Positions 17,340 through 26,418 of a stretch of DNA of 64,000 bases are shown one piece after another. The notes under the pieces were generated by a model. It was not told the DNA's origin, ran no database searches, and saw only the letters and a list, made by a program, of their open reading frames with translations. How positions within the stretch are numbered: the first letter of the stretch is position 1; the number at the start of each line of letters is the position of its first letter. Source of the stretch: Spirosoma sp. (GTDB lineage Bacteria > Bacteroidota > Bacteroidia > Cytophagales > Spirosomataceae); assembly GCF_026391055.1 (NCBI RefSeq), contig NZ_JAPLET010000019.1:62001-126000 (forward strand). The letters are read 5' to 3'. The position numbers and the translations under genes were made by a program.

Positions 17340-18329
17340 CTACTGATTATCCATTGAATAATGAAGGAGCCGGTCAGCCGCCGGAGCCGGAAGGAGGGCT
17401 CCTGTCCGGACTTGTTCTTCAATAATTGACAGTTGGGTTCGTATGCCAGGCTTCTCATAGAAACGGCTCTCGAGTCGTTGTCTGAGTAAAGACCGGAACC
17501 AGCTAAGTTGTTGTTCCTGTCGCCGGTGAGCACGATGTCCGTTCTGCGCCGTTAATGCCTGATGCGCCTGTATCGTTTGCCAGATGGTGGCTACACCATC
17601 GGTCGTTACTGCAGAGCAGGTCAGTACCGGCGGAAACCAGCCCGTACCGGTAGGCGGAAACAGGTGCAGGGCGTTCTGGTACTCAAGGCGGGCACGATTG
17701 GCCGCTGACTCGTTGGTCCCATCGGCTTTGGTAATGGCCAGCGCATCGGCCAGTTCCATAATGCCGCGTTTCATGCCCTGTAGCTCATCTCCTGCTCCGG
17801 CCAGCATGAGCAGCAAAAAGAAGTCGACCATGCCGTGTACGACCGTTTCCGATTGACCTACGCCGACCGTCTCGACCAGAATGATGTCAAAACCAGCTGC
17901 CTCGCAGAGGAGCATCGTTTCGCGAGTTCGATGCGCCACACCCCCCAGCGAATCACCGGCCGGAGAGGGACGGATATAAGCATTTGGATTCACTGAGAGG
18001 GTTTCCATCCGGGTTTTGTCTCCCAGCAAACTACCGCCTGACCGCTGGCTGGTAGGGTCAACGGTGAGTACGGCAAGGGTATGACCCAGGCTGGTTAAGT
18101 ATGTGCCGAACGATTCAATGAAGGTGCTTTTTCCTACGCCAGGTACACCCGTTATACCAATTCGGGTTGATTTTCCGGTGTTCGGAAGAATATGTTCCAA
18201 CACCTGCTGCGCCAACGCCTGATCGTCGGCCCGTCGGCTTTCGATGAGTGTAATTGCCTGACTAAGCACCAACCTGTCACCGGCAAGTATTCCGGTAGCG
18301 TATTGATCTGTCGTAAGTCGATGGCGCAT
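17340..18329 (-). CDS. meaB: Methylmalonyl-CoA mutase-associated GTPase MeaB (ArgK family)
   Basis: 329 residues. G1/Walker A is GITGVPGVGKSTFIESF, followed by LAVLTVDPTSQRSGGSLLGDKTRM, ETVGVGQSE and the G4-like AITKADG. MeaB is a G-protein chaperone that loads, protects and reactivates the adenosylcobalamin-dependent methylmalonyl-CoA mutase. The mutase genes are not in the window. The gene lies between ispD (54 bases upstream) and the blue-copper gene (30 bases downstream) on the minus strand. Confidence 0.95.
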   Translation of the reverse strand: MRHRLTTDQYATGILAGDRLVLSQAITLIESRRADDQALAQQVLEHILPNTGKSTRIGITGVPGVGKSTFIESFGTYLTSLGHTLAVLTVDPTSQRSGGSLLGDKTRMETLSVNPNAYIRPSPAGDSLGGVAHRTRETMLLCEAAGFDIILVETVGVGQSETVVHGMVDFFLLLMLAGAGDELQGMKRGIMELADALAITKADGTNESAANRARLEYQNALHLFPPTGTGWFPPVLTCSAVTTDGVATIWQTIQAHQALTAQNGHRAHRRQEQQLSWFRSLLRQRLESRFYEKPGIRTQLSIIEEQVRTGALLPAPAADRLLHYSMDNQ

Positions 18330-18382
18330 GGCAGAGCAGTAGAGTGGTTGAATGTGCAGTAAGTGACAGTTGCTGTCTTGGG

Positions 18383-19111
18383 CTACCTTAAGTCGTCTGG
18401 GGTGGTAATTTTAATATTTTCGTAAGCGCCATCAATCAGCGTAATCGGAAAACCGGCGAACTCGACAACGCTGGCGCAGTCGGTGAAGAAAGTTTGCTCT
18501 TCCACTTGAAAAGACTGCCTGAATAGGTCCAGCCGAAACGTTTGGGGCGTTTGCACGAGTCGATATTGAGCGCGGTCGACTGCCTGACTGGTGCCATCGG
18601 CTCCAACAACCCGTACCGAATCCTTAACCGGGACACAGGTTACGGCCGAACCGGTTTGGGCGGCTGTTTCAAAACTGTTTTGAATAATAGCTGGCGTAAC
18701 AAATGGCCGGACACCATCATGAACCGCCACTAATCCATCCGGAGCATCTATCGCCTGAAGCCCATTGCGTACCGACTGAAACCGGCTATTGCCACCAATG
18801 ACCGTCTGAATGGAGGGGTGGAAATTATGCTCATCGCACAGTTTATTCCAGATGGGCATATCCCGGGCGGGTAGTACGACAATAATGCTGACCGCCGAAC
18901 GCCGGGTGTATCCGGTCATTTCCGTTGTCTGAGAGGACACAGGCCGGTCGGGGAGTTGAACCGCCAGAAACTGTTCGATAGTATGTTGAAGGATGGGTTT
19001 GCCGTTGAGAAGTAGAAACTGTTTGGGTACGTCCGACTTCATTCGGCTGCCACTGCCGCCGGCAACGATGATGGCAAAAAAATTAGTGGTAGGTAGTAAA
19101 GGGTCTGTCAT
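18383..19111 (-). CDS. ispD: 2-C-methyl-D-erythritol 4-phosphate cytidylyltransferase
   Basis: 242 residues. The CTP-binding loop VAGGSGSRMKSDVPKQFL, the VHDGVRPFV motif, and the terminal YENIKITTPDDL are all present. It makes CDP-methylerythritol in the MEP isoprenoid pathway. Two oddities: an insertion of about 20 residues between the IEQFLAV segment and IIVVLPARD (roughly residues 52-72), and an abrupt end right after TPDDLR, where most family members continue about ten residues. The start codon sits in the loop of an imperfect hairpin (19082-19157) whose one arm is inside the coding region. Confidence 0.93.
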   Translation of the reverse strand: MTDPLLPTTNFFAIIVAGGSGSRMKSDVPKQFLLLNGKPILQHTIEQFLAVQLPDRPVSSQTTEMTGYTRRSAVSIIVVLPARDMPIWNKLCDEHNFHPSIQTVIGGNSRFQSVRNGLQAIDAPDGLVAVHDGVRPFVTPAIIQNSFETAAQTGSAVTCVPVKDSVRVVGADGTSQAVDRAQYRLVQTPQTFRLDLFRQSFQVEEQTFFTDCASVVEFAGFPITLIDGAYENIKITTPDDLR

Positions 19112-19157
19112 ACGTGAAAAACTCGCTCGACAAAGCTACTTACTACTTACCACTAAT
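19082..19157 (-). repeat. Imperfect palindrome around the ispD start
   Basis: Arms 19082-19099 and 19140-19157 pair at 17 of 18 positions. The arms consist of short degenerate repeats of a GTAGT/GGTA type. The ispD start codon (19109-19111) is in the loop, so the mRNA could fold over its own translation start. One of several palindromes of this style in the window. Confidence 0.6.
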
Positions 19158-19182
19158 CAATTGCCGTGAGGGCACCTATACC

Positions 19183-20226
19183 TTAAATAATCAGCATGGC
19201 ATCGCCGTAGCTGAAGAAACGATATTTCTCTTTAATCGCTACCTGATAGGCTTCCTTGATGAGTTCATGGCCACCAAACGCACTGGTCATCATGATAAGG
19301 ATGGACTCGGGCAGATGAAGGCTCGTCAGCAAGGAGTTGGCGATCTTGAAATCGTAAGGCGGGAAAATAAACCGGTCTGTCCAGCCCTCAACAGGTTTTA
19401 ACCGGCTGTTGGCCGAAACCGACGACTCGATGGCTTTCAGAGAAGTTGTACCCACGGCACAAACCCGCTTACCGGCATCAAGTGCCTTGTTCACGATCTG
19501 GGCTGAATCTTCGGGAATCCGGTAATTTTCGGAATCGGTCTTATGCTTTGTAAGATCTTCTACGTCAACCTGACGGAACGTTCCTAAGCCAACGTGCAGT
19601 GTAACAGGCGCAAAGTTGATCCCTTTAATTTCCATGCGCTTCATCATGGCACGGGTAAAGTGCAGACCGGCCGTAGGAGCCGCCACTGCGCCCACATGCT
19701 GAGCAAACACCGTTTGATAGGCGTCGCGGTCAGCGTCTTCGGCTTCCCGGTTCATTTCGCGGGGAATGGGTGTTTCGCCCAGTTCGTCCACGGCTTTCAT
19801 AAATTCCTCGTGGTTGCCGTCGAACAGAAAGCGGATTGTCCGACCACGTGAGGTTGTATTATCAATAACTTCAGCAACGAGGTCACTATCTCCGAAATAG
19901 AGTTTATTGCCAACGCGGATTTTGCGGGCTGGGTCAACCAGTACATCCCAGAGTTTCATCTCGCGGTTCAGTTCGCGCAGGAGGAAAACTTCAATCTTAG
20001 CACCCGTTTTTTCTTTATTGCCATATAGGCGGGCTGGAAAAACTTTTGTGTTATTGATCACCATCACATCGCCATCGCCGAAGTAACTCAGCAGATCCGA
20101 AAACTGCTTGTGTTCAATAGTTTTCGCTTTTCGGTCAACAACCATCAACCGTGATTCACCCCGCTCGACCGGGTATTTGGCGATAAGACTTTCGGGTAAA
20201 TCAAATTTGAATTCGGATAACTTCAT
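19183..20226 (-). CDS. queA: S-adenosylmethionine:tRNA ribosyltransferase-isomerase
   Basis: 347 residues, the family's usual length. Motifs: [20 protein letters not shown] at the N-terminus, [29 protein letters not shown] and [19 protein letters not shown]. It transfers the ribose moiety of SAM to 7-aminomethyl-7-deazaguanine in tRNA to form epoxyqueuosine. ATG start; a TATCTTTG -7 box lies 47-54 bases upstream. Probably first gene of the minus-strand run queA-ispD-meaB-blue copper-propeller. Confidence 0.97.
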   Translation of the reverse strand: MKLSEFKFDLPESLIAKYPVERGESRLMVVDRKAKTIEHKQFSDLLSYFGDGDVMVINNTKVFPARLYGNKEKTGAKIEVFLLRELNREMKLWDVLVDPARKIRVGNKLYFGDSDLVAEVIDNTTSRGRTIRFLFDGNHEEFMKAVDELGETPIPREMNREAEDADRDAYQTVFAQHVGAVAAPTAGLHFTRAMMKRMEIKGINFAPVTLHVGLGTFRQVDVEDLTKHKTDSENYRIPEDSAQIVNKALDAGKRVCAVGTTSLKAIESSVSANSRLKPVEGWTDRFIFPPYDFKIANSLLTSLHLPESILIMMTSAFGGHELIKEAYQVAIKEKYRFFSYGDAMLII

Positions 20227-20272
20227 AATCTATATAGCACGAAAAAGAACGGCGCATTTTTTGTAAAGGCCG

Positions 20273-20280
20273 CAAAGATA
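20273..20280 (-). promoter_or_regulatory. Candidate -7 box of queA
   Basis: TATCTTTG on the minus strand, an exact TAnnTTTG match, 47 bases upstream of the queA ATG. A -33 TTG at the expected distance is not seen. The terminator of the upstream gene ends just before it, which supports a new transcript starting here. Confidence 0.5.
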
Positions 20281-20283
20281 ACT

Positions 20284-20320
20284 AAAAATCCCGAAAAATT
20301 TCACATCTTCCGGGATTTTT
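20284..20320 (-). terminator. Terminator of the small conserved protein gene
   Basis: Ten-base perfect stem 20284-20293 with 20311-20320, ending in a T run on the minus strand, 24 bases after the stop at 20344. Confidence 0.75.
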
Positions 20321-20343
20321 CTTGCAAATATCATTCAAATGAC

Positions 20344-20706
20344 TTATTGGTCGGCTGAAACGGTGTCGATGGGCTTTACAGCACCATCCGTATTCACCTC
20401 GGCGCGGTCAGAAACGTTGAATTTAGCCATTAATTCAGGCGACACTTCGTTAGCGTAAGTGCCCTGTGCGGATACAAACACACCTTTCATGCCGTTAGCG
20501 GCTGTTATAGCATACAAGGTCATTTCATCGCCGGGGTCGGATGTGCCCTCAAAACGGTGGAATTCGTCGACGTTAAATTCTTCCCCTTTCAGCTTTGTTT
20601 CTGTACTCTTCTCTTCCAGGAAATCGTGTTTCGGGCCAAATTCATGCGTATAACCGCGATTCCGAAGGTCTTCCATAGCTTCGGTAAGGGTGGTGAAATG
20701 GTTCAT
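20344..20706 (-). CDS. Small conserved Bacteroidota protein, function unknown
   Basis: 120 residues from the ATG at 20706 (MNHFTTLTEAMEDLRNRGYTHEF); a longer frame to 20742 lacks an ATG-level justification. The start with TLTEAMEDLRNRGYT, the central EFNVDEFHRFEGTSDPGDEMTLYAI and the acidic tail match a small family common in Bacteroidota that databases often label, without good reason, as phosphoribosylpyrophosphate synthetase. It has none of the PRPP-binding motifs. Cytoplasmic, no signal peptide. Confidence 0.8.
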   Translation of the reverse strand: MNHFTTLTEAMEDLRNRGYTHEFGPKHDFLEEKSTETKLKGEEFNVDEFHRFEGTSDPGDEMTLYAITAANGMKGVFVSAQGTYANEVSPELMAKFNVSDRAEVNTDGAVKPIDTVSADQ

Positions 20707-20771
20707 AAGCGTAGAGCGATTGTGTATGCTAAGTAAACTCAAAAAGAGCCGTATGGTTTGAGGGGAGGCAT

Positions 20772-20848
20772 GCGACGTAACGCAGGGGGTAGAAAAGGAG
20801 CCGACATTGATTGCCGTTAGCCCTTTTCCACCCCCTGCGTTACGTCGC
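20772..20848. repeat. Long intergenic palindrome, probable terminator
   Basis: Arms 20772-20798 and 20822-20848 (27 bases) are inverted repeats with one mismatch, around a 23-base loop. Longer than a standard terminator stem. It lies just after the DUF1080 stop (20862) on the minus strand and upstream of the small-protein gene. Confidence 0.8.
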
Positions 20849-20861
20849 TTCTCCCTTTCTT

Positions 20862-21506
20862 TTAATCGGGTAAGACTTTGATCTGGATATCTTTATAAAA
20901 TACTTTGCTTTTCGGGTCGTGGCCTTGTAAGGCAACGGTACCGCTGCTCAGCTTTTTTGTCGACTTGCCTGTGCTGATGCTGTCTGGTTCGGTATAATCG
21001 TTAATGACTTTGTCATTGATTTTAATGATTACCTTTTTGCCCTGCACAATAATGTGTTCCGTATACCATTCTTCGTCTTTCACGAAAACTTCCTTAACAT
21101 CCTGAAGGCCGTAAACGCTACCCGTTTTACGCCAGTCGGTATGGGTTTGATTGACCTGGATCTCGTAGCCTTTGGATGGCCATCCCGATGGCTGATAAGC
21201 CGTATGGATAAACATCCCCGAGTTTGAGCCCGGCATGGTTTTTACTTTAGCCTTCCATTCAAAATTTTTGAAGTTGTGGTCGTTCACGGGCCCTTCGTAA
21301 AATAAATGTGCCCGTGGACCGGCTACAACAATGGCACCATCCTGAACACTAAACGTCTCGGGGCTCTCTTCAGTTACTTTCCAACCATTAAGTGTTTTGC
21401 CGTCAAAAATAGTCACCCAGCCCTTTGCGGCAGGACGGCTAATAAAACTAACACAGAGGCCAACCAGTAGCGTAGCTACTAACAGGCGGGGTAAGGTCTT
21501 TTGCAT
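20862..21506 (-). CDS. Secreted DUF1080 (3-keto-disaccharide hydrolase-like) protein
   Basis: 214 residues. Signal peptide (RLLVATLLVGLCVSFISRP), then a single jelly-roll domain with the family pattern GWVTIFDGKTLNGWKVTE, NFEWKAKVKTMPGSNSGMFI, GYEIQVNQ, EHIIVQGKKVIIKINDKVIN and ALQGHDPKSKVFYKDIQIK. DUF1080 proteins are laminin-G-like sandwich proteins; some cleave 3-keto-glucosides, others may only bind glycans. Located in the periplasm or secreted. It stands alone between two intergenic regions, with no dehydrogenase partner beside it. Confidence 0.88.
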   Translation of the reverse strand: MQKTLPRLLVATLLVGLCVSFISRPAAKGWVTIFDGKTLNGWKVTEESPETFSVQDGAIVVAGPRAHLFYEGPVNDHNFKNFEWKAKVKTMPGSNSGMFIHTAYQPSGWPSKGYEIQVNQTHTDWRKTGSVYGLQDVKEVFVKDEEWYTEHIIVQGKKVIIKINDKVINDYTEPDSISTGKSTKKLSSGTVALQGHDPKSKVFYKDIQIKVLPD

Positions 21507-21740
21507 AAGGATTTAAATCAACTCAGTGATATTGTTCAGAAAGTAAAGCAAAAACAAGTCTGAAACTAATGTTTCAGCTTCAATACTTATAGGCTATTCA
21601 TTGGGGTAAAGTTCGTTGGAGAGGTTCACACGAGTTGGCAGATCATGATTAAAAGACACATGCCGGAATCTGTTTACCGTAATTTTAAGTAACTTGCTAA
21701 GCGCTTTTTAGACTATATTAATAACAACGTTATCGTTCTG

Positions 21741-24700
21741 ATGCTCGCCGATTTACCAACGAAACTTTCTTTAGCTCAAGTTTTTGATACGTTACCCGAT
21801 AGTGTGTTTTGGATGCGTGCCGTGCGGGCAACTGAAGAAAACACTGACAGTCAGGTACGTGGAGATGCAGGCCTAACTGCTGGCCGGCTAATTGACTTTG
21901 TCGTTGAGTATGTCAATCCACGCGTTAGCGAACTGTTTACGGGTGAAGCTCAGGTAGAAATTGGTTTATCCGTTCGTTCCGGAGATTATTGGCATTCGGA
22001 CTTTACGGAAGATGTATTTCAACAACTCTGCCACATCATGGAAACAGGGCAGTCCATGGAGGTTGAGTATTTCAATCCTGTGCTCAGACAGTGGCTTTGT
22101 GTAAGCCGGTCCAAAGCAGGTGATGGTGTTCTGGGAATTGCCCGAACGATTGCTACCCCCAAAGAGGTGGTTTTAGAAACGGAACGCCAGCGGTTACTGC
22201 TGGATAGTATCCTTAATACATCCCTTAGTACGGTATTTGTTTATGAAGCCATCCGCGATCAGAAAAACGAGATTCAGGATTTCAGTTTACGCATGGTTAA
22301 TAAACAGGGCCGGATAGAAGCCCAAACCCATGCCGGGTTCGATGTGGTTGGTAAAACCTTGCTGACTATAAACCCCAATTCGCGACAGTCAGGCCAGTTC
22401 AACCTCTTTGAACAAGTAATTGAATCGGGCAAGCCTATTGAGGTTGAACAGTACTATGCTTTCGCGGATGTTTGGTATAACACATCCATAACCAAATTGA
22501 ATGATGGGGTTGTGGTCATGGGAAATAATATTACCCATCAGAAGATAGCGGCTCTGGAGACAGAACGACAGCGAACATTACTGAATGAAATCATCAATAT
22601 ATCTCAGGATACCATTCTTGTGCTGGAGTCGATTCGGGATTCGACCGGAGCGATTTCTGATTTTCGATTTACCCACGCCAACCCTGCGGTAACATCTTTG
22701 CTTGGGCAGTCTATCGAGACGCTGCTTCAACGGACGTTTCTGTTCTTCTACCCGGGTACGCAACAAGAAGGATTGTTCAGGATCTATCAGCAGGTTGTCG
22801 AAACCGGTGAAGCCTACCAGGGCGAACACTTTTATAATCGGGATGGCCTGAACAACTGGTTCGATATTTCAGCGGTGAAGCACGGAGACGGTCTTGTGCT
22901 CACTATAACCAATCTTACCAAGGCCCGGCTCGCGGAACAGGCTATTGTTCAATCGGCAGCTAATTTACAAGCCGTTATTGACGTAGCCCAAACGGGTATT
23001 CTGGTTATCAGTCCAGTTTTGAGTCCGGAGGGAGAACTGCTGGATTTTCGCTTTAAGACCATTAACCGTGTGATGGCGGCACTCATTGGGCAGACGCCTG
23101 ATAAGCTAACGGGAGCTGTTGTGTCGGACTGGTTCACTGGGTACCGGGAAATGGGACTGTTCGAACGCTGTCGGGACACGTTCGAAACCGGAGAAAAGAA
23201 ACGATTTGAACTGAATTACGCTGTCGATCATCAGAACATCTGGTTCGACGTAAAAGTGATCAAGTTTGAGGGCGAACTGCTGGTTACATTTACGGACTAC
23301 ACAACCCTGAAGCAAACTCAGCAAACCCTCGAACAAACGGCCATAAAGGCTGGTCGTCAGGCAGAGTTACTCAATAGTGTACTGGATAGTTCAAACAGCG
23401 GAGTAATTGCGTTTGAAGCCATTCGGGATGAGACGAATGCGATCGTCGATTTCCGGTTTTTGGTTGCCAACCAGAGCTCGACAGGTATGCTTAACAGAAG
23501 CCAGGAAGAAATGATCGGGAATACCCTGCTGACAATTTTTCCGGGAAATGTGGAGAGCGGTCTATTTAACCTGTACAAGCGAACGACTGAAACCGGTGAG
23601 CCGAGCTATACGGAAGTGTATTACAATCATGACGGGCTGGATTTCTGGCTCGAAATATCGGCCCAAAAGCTTGGCGATGGTTTTGTGGTCACGTTCACCG
23701 ATGTAACGGCGGCCAAACGATCGGGTATACTGGTCGAAAAGTCGGCGGCCGAACTCCGTACGGTTATCGATTCGGCACAGGTCGCTATTTTCCTGATCCA
23801 TCCAGTGTTCAATGACGTTGGCCGTATTGTTGACTTTCGGTTTCGGACGGCCAATCAAATGATTGCCGGTTATGTAGGTCAGGAGCCGGACGCTCTGATG
23901 GGGGAGTTGGTAAGCCGTTGGTTTCCGGAATATATGACCAACGGGCTGTTTATGCGCTATGTTGCCATTTTCGAAACCGGACGCACGCAGCATTTCAACT
24001 TCCACTACGAAACAGAAACAAACGATTTCTGGGAGAGCTACACGGTCCTGAAATTGGGCCACGATGTGCTGGTTACGTTCTCCGACTACACCGAACTCAA
24101 AAAACTACAGCAGCGGTTAGAGTCCTCCGCTACCGAACTACAAACGGTTATTGACACCTGCCAGACCGGAATCTTCCTGTTCACGCCCGTTCGCAACCTG
24201 GCTGGCGAGGTGTATGATTTTCGGTTCAGACTGGCTAACCAACAGCTGGCATCCTATGTGGGTGAAGAATCGGAAGCCGTAATTGGGGCATTGGGGAGCA
24301 CATACTTTCCTGATTACAAGACGAACGGGCTATTTGAGCGGTATTATAAAACATACAGCACGGGCCTGTCGCAACGGTTCGACTTTCATTACTTTGGCAG
24401 TGGCATTGATGTTTGGCTGGACATTATGACCACTAAAATGAATGACGATGTGCTGGTGACTTTTGGCGACTATACATCTCTTAAGCGACTTCAGCAGGAG
24501 CTGGAAAACTCGGTGGTTGAACTACAGCGTTCGAACAAAAATCTGGAGCAGTTCGCCTACGTAGCCAGTCATGACCTGCAGGAGCCACTGCGTAAAATTC
24601 AGGCGTTTGGCGATCTTATTCAGTCACAGTTTGCGCCGGTAATCGGTAGCGAAGGCACCGATATGATCAACCGGATGCAGTCGGCAGCTGCCCGTATGCA

Positions 24701-25259
24701 GGTTCTGATCAAAGATGTTCTGGCTTATTCCCGCATTGTAACGAAGCAGGAAACAGTTGGCCCGGTTAATTTGAATCAGGTTGTAGCCGATGTACTCATT
24801 GATCTGGAAACGGCCATTACTGAGAAAAAAGCAGTGATAACCGTGGATGCTCTGCCAACTATCCGGGGCGATGCGGCTCAGCTACGTCAACTTTTTCAAA
24901 ATCTGTTTAGTAACGCCCTCAAATTTACCCGGTTGAACGATGCTGCTGAACTGCCGACAATTTATATCAACGCCCGTCAGCTCTACGGGCGCGAGCTGAC
25001 TGAACCCTCACTGCTTCCTGCGGATGCCAATCGATTGTTCCACCTTATCCAGGTAACCGATAATGGAATCGGGTTCGACCCCCACCAGGCCGATCGGATC
25101 TTTCAGGTATTTCAACGCCTTCATGGCCGCAGTGAATACCAGGGAACAGGTATTGGACTTGCCATTGTGCAGAAAGTCATCGATAATCACCAGGGGCATA
25201 TCTTCGCTGAAGGACGACCAGGCCAGGGTGCCACGTTCCGGATTCTTTTGCCTGTTTAA
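21741..25259 (+). CDS. Multi-PAS hybrid-less sensor histidine kinase
   Basis: 1172 residues, no membrane helices, so cytoplasmic. About seven PAS-like units of roughly 128 residues follow one another from residue 1 to 930; each has a similar layout such as LRTVIDSAQVAIFLIHPVFN, DFRFRTANQ and GLFERY..FETG, ending in VTFTDYT-type strands. The HisKA domain has FAYVASHDLQEPLRKIQ with phospho-acceptor His944; the HATPase domain has FQNLFSNALKFT (N box), VTDNGIGFD (G1), FQVFQRLHG (F box) and GTGIGLAI (G2). No receiver domain and no response regulator gene are adjacent, so the partner is elsewhere. PAS ligands cannot be predicted. ATG start at 21741. Confidence 0.93.
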   Translation: MLADLPTKLSLAQVFDTLPDSVFWMRAVRATEENTDSQVRGDAGLTAGRLIDFVVEYVNPRVSELFTGEAQVEIGLSVRSGDYWHSDFTEDVFQQLCHIMETGQSMEVEYFNPVLRQWLCVSRSKAGDGVLGIARTIATPKEVVLETERQRLLLDSILNTSLSTVFVYEAIRDQKNEIQDFSLRMVNKQGRIEAQTHAGFDVVGKTLLTINPNSRQSGQFNLFEQVIESGKPIEVEQYYAFADVWYNTSITKLNDGVVVMGNNITHQKIAALETERQRTLLNEIINISQDTILVLESIRDSTGAISDFRFTHANPAVTSLLGQSIETLLQRTFLFFYPGTQQEGLFRIYQQVVETGEAYQGEHFYNRDGLNNWFDISAVKHGDGLVLTITNLTKARLAEQAIVQSAANLQAVIDVAQTGILVISPVLSPEGELLDFRFKTINRVMAALIGQTPDKLTGAVVSDWFTGYREMGLFERCRDTFETGEKKRFELNYAVDHQNIWFDVKVIKFEGELLVTFTDYTTLKQTQQTLEQTAIKAGRQAELLNSVLDSSNSGVIAFEAIRDETNAIVDFRFLVANQSSTGMLNRSQEEMIGNTLLTIFPGNVESGLFNLYKRTTETGEPSYTEVYYNHDGLDFWLEISAQKLGDGFVVTFTDVTAAKRSGILVEKSAAELRTVIDSAQVAIFLIHPVFNDVGRIVDFRFRTANQMIAGYVGQEPDALMGELVSRWFPEYMTNGLFMRYVAIFETGRTQHFNFHYETETNDFWESYTVLKLGHDVLVTFSDYTELKKLQQRLESSATELQTVIDTCQTGIFLFTPVRNLAGEVYDFRFRLANQQLASYVGEESEAVIGALGSTYFPDYKTNGLFERYYKTYSTGLSQRFDFHYFGSGIDVWLDIMTTKMNDDVLVTFGDYTSLKRLQQELENSVVELQRSNKNLEQFAYVASHDLQEPLRKIQAFGDLIQSQFAPVIGSEGTDMINRMQSAAARMQVLIKDVLAYSRIVTKQETVGPVNLNQVVADVLIDLETAITEKKAVITVDALPTIRGDAAQLRQLFQNLFSNALKFTRLNDAAELPTIYINARQLYGRELTEPSLLPADANRLFHLIQVTDNGIGFDPHQADRIFQVFQRLHGRSEYQGTGIGLAIVQKVIDNHQGHIFAEGRPGQGATFRILLPV

Positions 25260-25460
25260 AGGCAGACTACAGGAATTCTTTTTTGTTGATACTAGTCATT
25301 CTGAATTTCAGTATCTACTTCGTAGTCGGGTAGATACAGCCGGTTTATAGCGTTTATAATTCACTTTTTCGACATGCCGGTTACGCAATTCCGGTTAGAG
25401 GGCTAATCATTTTTGATATTCTGTTCGTTACTTTGACAACAGAATCAACCGGAAAACTTC

Positions 25461-26354
25461 ATGCGTAATTTCACTTTGCTGGTTTTAGGGCTGGCGTTCA
25501 CTGCGTGTAAACTCAATGTACCCAGTGTATATGATGTCAATTTTACATCAGATCCAACAGTAGCCCCCGTTGCACCAGGTCAAATTGATGAAGCCTCCGG
25601 AATGGTCGATAGCCGAAGTCAGCCGGGTAATATCTGGATTGAACAGGATAGCGGCAGCCCCGCTGAACTGGCCCTGTTAGGGTACGACGGAACCGTTAAA
25701 GGAAAGATTTCCGTGCCATCCATTCAAAATCGGGATTGGGAAGAACTATCTGTTGGGCCAGGTCCAAAGGATGGGACAAACTACCTGTACATAGCCGACA
25801 TTGGCGATAACAATGCCCAGTACGAAACCTGTCAGATTTACCGCATCCCTGAGCCTGCAAATCTACAGTCGCCCATTGCCGTTAGTGATATCGGTCGTAT
25901 CGACTTCCGGTATCCACTGGGGCCGCGTGATGCCGAAGCGATGTTTGTTGATCCGCAAACCAAAGACATATACATCATCTCCAAACGGGAAGAAAAAGTA
26001 CATCTGTACGGACTGGCCTACCCGCAAAGTACCAACAGCTTAATTACAGCGCAGGATTTTGGTGAACTGCCTTCTTTTGGCGGTGGTTTGCCGAACTACG
26101 TAACCGGTGCATCCATTTCGCCCGACGGCCGCGAAATTCTGCTCAGAACATACACATCCATGTATTACTGGAAGCGGGATGCCGGGCAAAGCATTGCTGA
26201 TGCCATGCAGTACGGCACCCGGCGCTCATTGGCTATTCGTCTGGAGCCGCAGGGTGAAGCCGTTTGTTTCGACAAAGATGCCAAAGGCTTCTTCACTATT
26301 AGTGAAAAAGCAAATGCACCCTCGGTGAACTTATATTACTATGCCAAAAAGTAG
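25461..26354 (+). CDS. Beta-propeller lipoprotein of unknown function
   Basis: 297 residues. Lipoprotein signal peptide with lipobox FTAC (Cys16). The rest looks like a propeller: GQIDEASGMVDSRSQPGNIW, NRDWEELSVGPG, YLYIADIGDNNAQY, PRDAEAMFVDPQTKDIYIIS and GASISPDGREILLRTYTSMY. The IADIGDN and DAEAM motifs are familiar from a family of secreted Bacteroidota proteins sometimes named PE-PGRS-like without functional evidence. Probably anchored in the outer or inner membrane; no catalytic role proposed. Confidence 0.8.
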   Translation: MRNFTLLVLGLAFTACKLNVPSVYDVNFTSDPTVAPVAPGQIDEASGMVDSRSQPGNIWIEQDSGSPAELALLGYDGTVKGKISVPSIQNRDWEELSVGPGPKDGTNYLYIADIGDNNAQYETCQIYRIPEPANLQSPIAVSDIGRIDFRYPLGPRDAEAMFVDPQTKDIYIISKREEKVHLYGLAYPQSTNSLITAQDFGELPSFGGGLPNYVTGASISPDGREILLRTYTSMYYWKRDAGQSIADAMQYGTRRSLAIRLEPQGEAVCFDKDAKGFFTISEKANAPSVNLYYYAKK

Positions 26355-26418
26355 GAGGGGCATAAGCAGCGTGCGCGGGGTAATGGTCTGAAATAAATGC
26401 AATCAGTTAACTTGCCGC

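Noticed and set aside
19114..19401. Plus-strand frame across the ispD-queA junction
   Set aside because: Overlaps the conserved C-terminus of queA and the palindrome; no recognisable protein.
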